A program made the position numbers and the translations under genes. From Mangrovibacter yixingensis (GTDB lineage Bacteria; Pseudomonadota; Gammaproteobacteria; Enterobacterales; Enterobacteriaceae): a stretch of 64,000 nt of DNA. The notes below the pieces were generated by a model. It was not told where the DNA came from and made no database searches. It saw nothing but the letters and a program-made list of their open reading frames with translations. Numbering within the stretch: the stretch's first letter is position 1; each line of letters begins with the position of its first letter. The stretch covers positions 620,001 to 684,000 of the forward strand of contig NZ_JAIVKM010000002.1 in assembly GCF_020523985.1 (NCBI RefSeq), written 5' to 3'. This document shows, piece by piece, positions 60,281-64,000 of the stretch.

Positions 60281-60304
60281 TGGGCACTACATATGTAGTG
60301 CCCA
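60281..60304 (+). other. Perfect 24-bp palindrome between aapJ and aapQ
   Basis: The left half TGGGCACTACAT is followed at once by its exact reverse complement. In RNA it forms a stable hairpin with a short ATAT loop. No T-tract follows. Such hairpins behind binding-protein genes commonly protect the upstream message and reduce read-through, giving more binding protein than permease. Confidence 0.75.
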
Positions 60305-60338
60305 CACGCCTGTCGCATAGTATTACTGAGGTTCGTTT

Positions 60339-61520
60339 ATGTCTCATCGCCGCCTTAAAACGAAAGGAGAACTCTCCTTTTCTAACCCTGCGGTGCGTGC
60401 CTGGCTGTACCAGATTATCGCAATTGTACTCGTAGCAACTGCCGCGATTTATCTGATACACAACACCATCACAAACCTGAATAACCGTGGAATCACTTCC
60501 GGATTTGCCTTTCTGGACAGAAGCGCCGGGTTCGGTATTGTCCAGCATCTTATTGATTATGAGCAGGGAGATACATACGGCAGAGTCTTTGTCGTTGGGT
60601 TGCTCAACACACTGCTGGTTTCCGCACTGTGTATTCTTTTTGCTTCTTTTCTGGGTTTCTTCCTGGGCCTGGCCCGCCTTTCAGATAACTGGCTGTTACG
60701 GAAAATCTCGACAATCTATATCGAAACCTTCCGCAATATTCCACCGCTGCTGCAAATATTCTTCTGGTATTTCGCGGTACTACGCAATTTGCCCGGCCCC
60801 AGACAAGCGCTTGATCTGTTTGATCTGGTGTTCTTAAGTAACCGCGGCCTTTACTTGCCTTCCCCAATTATTGGAGAAGGCCTTATTGCTACAGGCCTGG
60901 CTATACTGATTGCACTGCTTATCAGTTATGGGCTGTTTCGGTTCAATCGTGCACACCAAATCAAAACGGGACAACTTCGCCGTACCTGGCCTGTGGCTAT
61001 CGTGCTGATATTAGGTCTACCGCTTTTAACCCATCTTTTCTTTGGCGCTGCAATTCATTGGGATATTCCTGCATTACGGGGATTCAACTTCCGTGGAGGG
61101 ATGGTTTTAATTCCTGAATTAGCCGCTCTGACTCTGGCTTTATCCGTTTATACCTCAGCATTTATTGCCGAGATTATTCGCTCGGGTATCCAATCCGTAC
61201 CCTTTGGCCAACATGAAGCAGCCCGTAGCCTTGGGTTACCTAACCCCATAACCCTACGCCAGGTCATTATTCCTCAGGCATTGCGCGTCATTATTCCTCC
61301 ACTGACCAGTCAATACCTTAACATTGTGAAAAACTCCTCACTGGCAGCAGCTATTGGCTACCCGGACATGGTATCGCTCTTTGCAGGGACTGTGCTCAAC
61401 CAAACCGGACAAGCCATCGAAACGATTGCCATCACAATGTCTGTCTATCTGATCATTAGCCTGAGCATTTCGTTGTTAATGAATATTTATAACCGCCGTA
61501 TTGCCCTGGTGGAACGCTAA
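60339..61520 (+). CDS. aapQ: AapQ (YhdX), amino-acid ABC transporter permease
   Basis: A 393-residue permease, longer than typical HisQ-type permeases because of an extended N-terminal region and a loop, as is usual for AapQ. The EAA coupling motif is HEAARSLGLPNPITLRQVIIP, and about eight hydrophobic segments are visible. It pairs with AapM to form the channel. Confidence 0.95.
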   Translation: MSHRRLKTKGELSFSNPAVRAWLYQIIAIVLVATAAIYLIHNTITNLNNRGITSGFAFLDRSAGFGIVQHLIDYEQGDTYGRVFVVGLLNTLLVSALCILFASFLGFFLGLARLSDNWLLRKISTIYIETFRNIPPLLQIFFWYFAVLRNLPGPRQALDLFDLVFLSNRGLYLPSPIIGEGLIATGLAILIALLISYGLFRFNRAHQIKTGQLRRTWPVAIVLILGLPLLTHLFFGAAIHWDIPALRGFNFRGGMVLIPELAALTLALSVYTSAFIAEIIRSGIQSVPFGQHEAARSLGLPNPITLRQVIIPQALRVIIPPLTSQYLNIVKNSSLAAAIGYPDMVSLFAGTVLNQTGQAIETIAITMSVYLIISLSISLLMNIYNRRIALVER

Positions 61521-61529
61521 GGACACATG

Positions 61530-62633
61530 ATGAGTAAAGCTATTTTATCCAAAGACACTCGTCCTGATGCATCCTGGTCTGGACGTACGTTGCTATGGAT
61601 GCGTAAGAATCTGTTTTCATCCTGGGGTAACAGCCTGCTGACGGTTATCTGTCTGTGGCTAATGTGGCAGTTAATTCCACCACTGCTTAACTGGGCTATT
61701 TTTCACGCTAACTGGGTAGGTTCAACGCGTGGAGACTGCACAAAAGAAGGCGCCTGTTGGGTGTTCATCCATGCCCGCTTCGGGCAGTTTATGTATGGGC
61801 TCTATCCACATGAGCAACGCTGGCGGATTAACACCGCACTGGTTATTGGCTTATTGAGTATTCTTCCCATGTTCTGGAAGAACATGCCGCAACGGGGCCG
61901 CTATATCACCGGATGGGTAATCGTTTATCCGTTGATCGTGTGGTGGTTAATGTATGGAGGATTCTTCGGGCTCAGCCGTATTGAAACTCGCCAGTGGGGT
62001 GGACTGACTCTAACCTTAATTATCGCGTCTATTGGGATTGCCGGTGCACTTCCTCTGGGGATTCTTTTGGCATTGGGGCGCCGTTCGCGCATGCCTGTAG
62101 TCAGAATTCTGTCTGTTATTTTTATTGAATTCTGGCGTGGTGTACCACTGATTACTGTTCTGTTTATGTCCTCAGTGATGCTGCCGCTCTTTATGTCGGA
62201 AGGGACAACAATAGATAAATTAATCAGGGCGTTGGTTGGTGTTGTTCTTTTCCAGTCGTCATATGTTGCCGAAGTGGTCAGAGGCGGTTTACAAGCTTTG
62301 CCAAAAGGGCAATACGAAGCAGCCGAATCCCTTGCTCTGGGTTACTGGAAAACCCATATTTTAGTCATTCTTCCGCAAGCCTTAAAACTGGTGATCCCTG
62401 GACTGGTTAACACGATCATTGCATTATTCAAAGATACCAGCCTGGTCATCATTATCGGCTTGTTTGATTTGTTCAGTAGCGTCCAGCAGGCCACCGTTGA
62501 CCCGGCATGGCTTGGGATGTCAACCGAAGGCTATGTTTTTGCCGCAATGGTCTACTGGATCTTCTGTTTCAGCATGTCGCGCTATAGCCAGTATCTGGAA
62601 AAGCGCTTCCATACCGGGCGCACACCGCACTAA
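61530..62633 (+). CDS. aapM: AapM (YhdY), amino-acid ABC transporter permease
   Basis: A 367-residue permease partner of AapQ. The EAA motif is [21 protein letters not shown]. The sequence is very close to E. coli YhdY, including [20 protein letters not shown] in a large periplasmic loop. Two consecutive ATGs exist; the second (61530) is better spaced from AAGGA. It lies nine bases after aapQ. Confidence 0.95.
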   Translation: MSKAILSKDTRPDASWSGRTLLWMRKNLFSSWGNSLLTVICLWLMWQLIPPLLNWAIFHANWVGSTRGDCTKEGACWVFIHARFGQFMYGLYPHEQRWRINTALVIGLLSILPMFWKNMPQRGRYITGWVIVYPLIVWWLMYGGFFGLSRIETRQWGGLTLTLIIASIGIAGALPLGILLALGRRSRMPVVRILSVIFIEFWRGVPLITVLFMSSVMLPLFMSEGTTIDKLIRALVGVVLFQSSYVAEVVRGGLQALPKGQYEAAESLALGYWKTHILVILPQALKLVIPGLVNTIIALFKDTSLVIIIGLFDLFSSVQQATVDPAWLGMSTEGYVFAAMVYWIFCFSMSRYSQYLEKRFHTGRTPH

Positions 62634-62641
62634 GGAAAATC

Positions 62642-63400
62642 ATGAGTCAAAATACTATTCAACCTGCCGACGCGATGATTACGCTGGAAGATGTTAACAA
62701 GTGGTACGGGCAGTTTCATGTATTGAAAGATATTAACCTTAACGTTCAGCAAGGCGAGCGAATTGTATTATGTGGCCCTTCTGGTTCTGGCAAATCAACA
62801 ACGATTCGTTGTATCAATCATCTGGAAGAACATCAGCAAGGTCGTATTGTTGTTGATGGCATCGAGCTCAATGATGATATTCGTAATATTGAACGGGTAC
62901 GTAATGAAGTAGGAATGGTATTCCAACATTTCAACCTATTTCCGCACCTTACCGTACTGCAGAACTGTACTCTCGCCCCGATTTGGGTAAAAAAAATGCC
63001 TAAACGTGAAGCGGAAGCACTGGCCATGCATTACCTGGAACGTGTACGTATTGCAGAACATGCTAATAAGTTCCCCGGCCAAATATCCGGAGGGCAGCAA
63101 CAGCGTGTTGCGATTGCTCGCTCTTTGTGTATGAAACCTAAAATTATGCTGTTTGATGAGCCCACTTCGGCACTGGATCCAGAAATGGTTAAAGAGGTCC
63201 TGGATACTATGATTGGTCTGGCAGAAGATGGAATGACAATGCTTTGCGTTACTCATGAAATGGGCTTTGCACGCACAGTCGCTAACCGTGTTATTTTCAT
63301 GGACAGAGGTGAAATCGTAGAAGAAGCCCCACCTGAAGAATTCTTCTCAAATCCCCGTTCTGAGCGTACTCGCGCGTTCCTTTCACAAGTAATCCATTAA
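62642..63400 (+). CDS. aapP: AapP (YhdZ), amino-acid ABC transporter ATPase
   Basis: A 252-residue ABC ATPase of the polar amino-acid family that energises AapQM. Walker [10 protein letters not shown] is at 45-53, the signature ISGGQ at 148-152, Walker B IMLFDE at 168-173 and the switch His at about 205. It is the last gene of aapJQMP, eight bases after aapM, and a terminator follows. Confidence 0.97.
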   Translation: MSQNTIQPADAMITLEDVNKWYGQFHVLKDINLNVQQGERIVLCGPSGSGKSTTIRCINHLEEHQQGRIVVDGIELNDDIRNIERVRNEVGMVFQHFNLFPHLTVLQNCTLAPIWVKKMPKREAEALAMHYLERVRIAEHANKFPGQISGGQQQRVAIARSLCMKPKIMLFDEPTSALDPEMVKEVLDTMIGLAEDGMTMLCVTHEMGFARTVANRVIFMDRGEIVEEAPPEEFFSNPRSERTRAFLSQVIH

Positions 63401-63420
63401 TATATAATGCGATCTTTACT

Positions 63421-63448
63421 ATGCCCTGTTTATCGCAGGGCATTTTTT
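63421..63448 (+). terminator. Rho-independent terminator of aapJQMP
   Basis: ATGCCCTG (63421-63428) pairs with CAGGGCAT (63436-63443), followed by a run of T. Confidence 0.92.
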
Positions 63449-63975
63449 GTGCAAAAAAAGATAAGAAAAAGTAACAAGAATATTTTATTTCTCAGATATC
63501 TTCAGTTGTACAGTTTATTGCCAGCAGGATGAAGCAATAAGTCTCTCGGAGCCCGAAGGTAACTATTGCGGTTCGTCTGCGGGCCATTGCCCGGGCATTG
63601 TTACGGTGGAATACAGGGAAAACCAGGTCTGCAAATGGCGTGAAGGAAGTCCATCGCGTAGTGTGCTGCTGGATACGGGGCACAAAGAACTTCCGGTTTT
63701 CACTGTGAGCACGTCTTAACCGGAGAGTGGCTGTTGATGAATGCCCCCGTGTAGTGGCCACGCAACGCTCACTGCTTTGTCCCGCTCTTTCAAGTGATTA
63801 CACCGGGCGCGGTGACAGGAATAACCTGACGGGAAGTGTTCCCCGGCGTGGCACTGTGGCTGAACAGGCCGGTGTGGCACACCCTTTGGCACATTGCCAC
63901 GTACGTCAGCGCCCTGCGCCGTCCTGCTTTACTTTCTGTCAGGCTGTGAACAGCTGTTTACTGATGCCTGAATGC
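63449..63975. other. Gene-poor region after aapP
   Basis: These 527 bp show no gene I can support. The first 50 bp are AT-rich; from about 63520 the base composition becomes visibly richer in G and C. A plus-strand frame without a start ends in TAA at about 63718-63720 (its last residues read HKELPVFTVSTS), and an 89-codon minus-strand frame covers 63492-63761. Neither resembles a known family securely. It may be decayed coding DNA. Confidence 0.5.
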
Positions 63976-64000
63976 AAAAAACCCCCAGCTTTCGCTGAGG
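63976..64000 (-). terminator. Leftward terminator at the right edge (likely of an rRNA operon)
   Basis: On the minus strand a hairpin with a GAAA loop (stem GCTG/CAGC extended by G-C pairs with one mismatch, cut by the window edge) is followed by six T. In E. coli the gene after yhdZ is the rrnD operon read towards it, so this is probably an rrn terminator; the transcribed gene itself is outside the window. Confidence 0.7.

Noticed and set aside
63492-63761. An 89-codon minus-strand frame and an overlapping Hok-like plus-strand tail
   Set aside because: The minus frame has no domain resemblance. The plus-strand similarity is limited to a few residues, with no start codon or transmembrane helix in register, so neither is called as a gene.

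Overview
This window is chromosomal core DNA from a member of the Enterobacterales (Gammaproteobacteria). Gene content and order follow the Escherichia coli stretch from ibaG/mla to fis/yhdWXYZ almost gene for gene. As far as I recall the E. coli sequences, several products (MreB, Fis) are identical or nearly so. The species is not E. coli. The nan/yhc/gltF block between gltD and sspB and the yhdJ/acrEF block after fis are missing. msrPQ and a type II dehydroquinase gene (aroQ) sit between csrD and accB, an arrangement typical of other enterobacterial lineages. I cannot name the genus from sequence alone.

Layout. 1-3.4 kb (minus): tail of the mla phospholipid-transport operon with a partial ibaG. 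3.6-8.0 kb (plus): yrbG-kdsD-kdsC-lptC-lptA-lptB, for Kdo synthesis and LPS export. 8.2-11.8 kb (plus): rpoN-hpf-ptsN-rapZ-npr, sigma-54 and the nitrogen PTS. 11.8-16.8 kb (minus): mtgA, elbB, arcB, yhcC, with the sRNA gene arcZ antisense to the arcB end. 17.2-23.4 kb (plus): gltBD with a structured leader and a short upstream ORF. 23.5-27.2 kb (minus): sspBA, rplM-rpsI, zapE. 27.4-30.5 kb (plus): zapG, degQ, degS. Then mdh (minus), argR and yhcN (plus), aaeXAB (minus) with divergent aaeR. 37.3-49.6 kb (minus): tldD, yhdP, rng, maf, mreDCB, csrD. 49.9-58.4 kb (plus): msrPQ, aroQ-accB-accC, yhdT-panF-prmA, dusB-fis. 59.2-63.4 kb (plus): the aapJQMP amino-acid ABC transporter. The last 0.55 kb carries no convincing gene and ends in a leftward terminator, probably that of an rRNA operon beyond the window.

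Functional themes. The envelope is heavily represented: Mla lipid trafficking, Kdo/LPS synthesis and export, MreBCD, MtgA, YhdP, ZapG, DegQ/DegS. Nitrogen control forms a second theme: RpoN, PtsN, Npr, glutamate synthase, and an aap operon preceded by a well-formed sigma-54 promoter with an NtrC-like enhancer. Global regulation is supplied by ArcB/ArcZ, SspA/SspB, ArgR, CsrD and Fis.

I found no mobile element, CRISPR array, prophage, defence island or clearly novel system. The points most worth a second look are the gltB leader and its uORF, several strong intercistronic hairpins that lack a T-tract, and the two gene-poor gaps flanking the aap operon.
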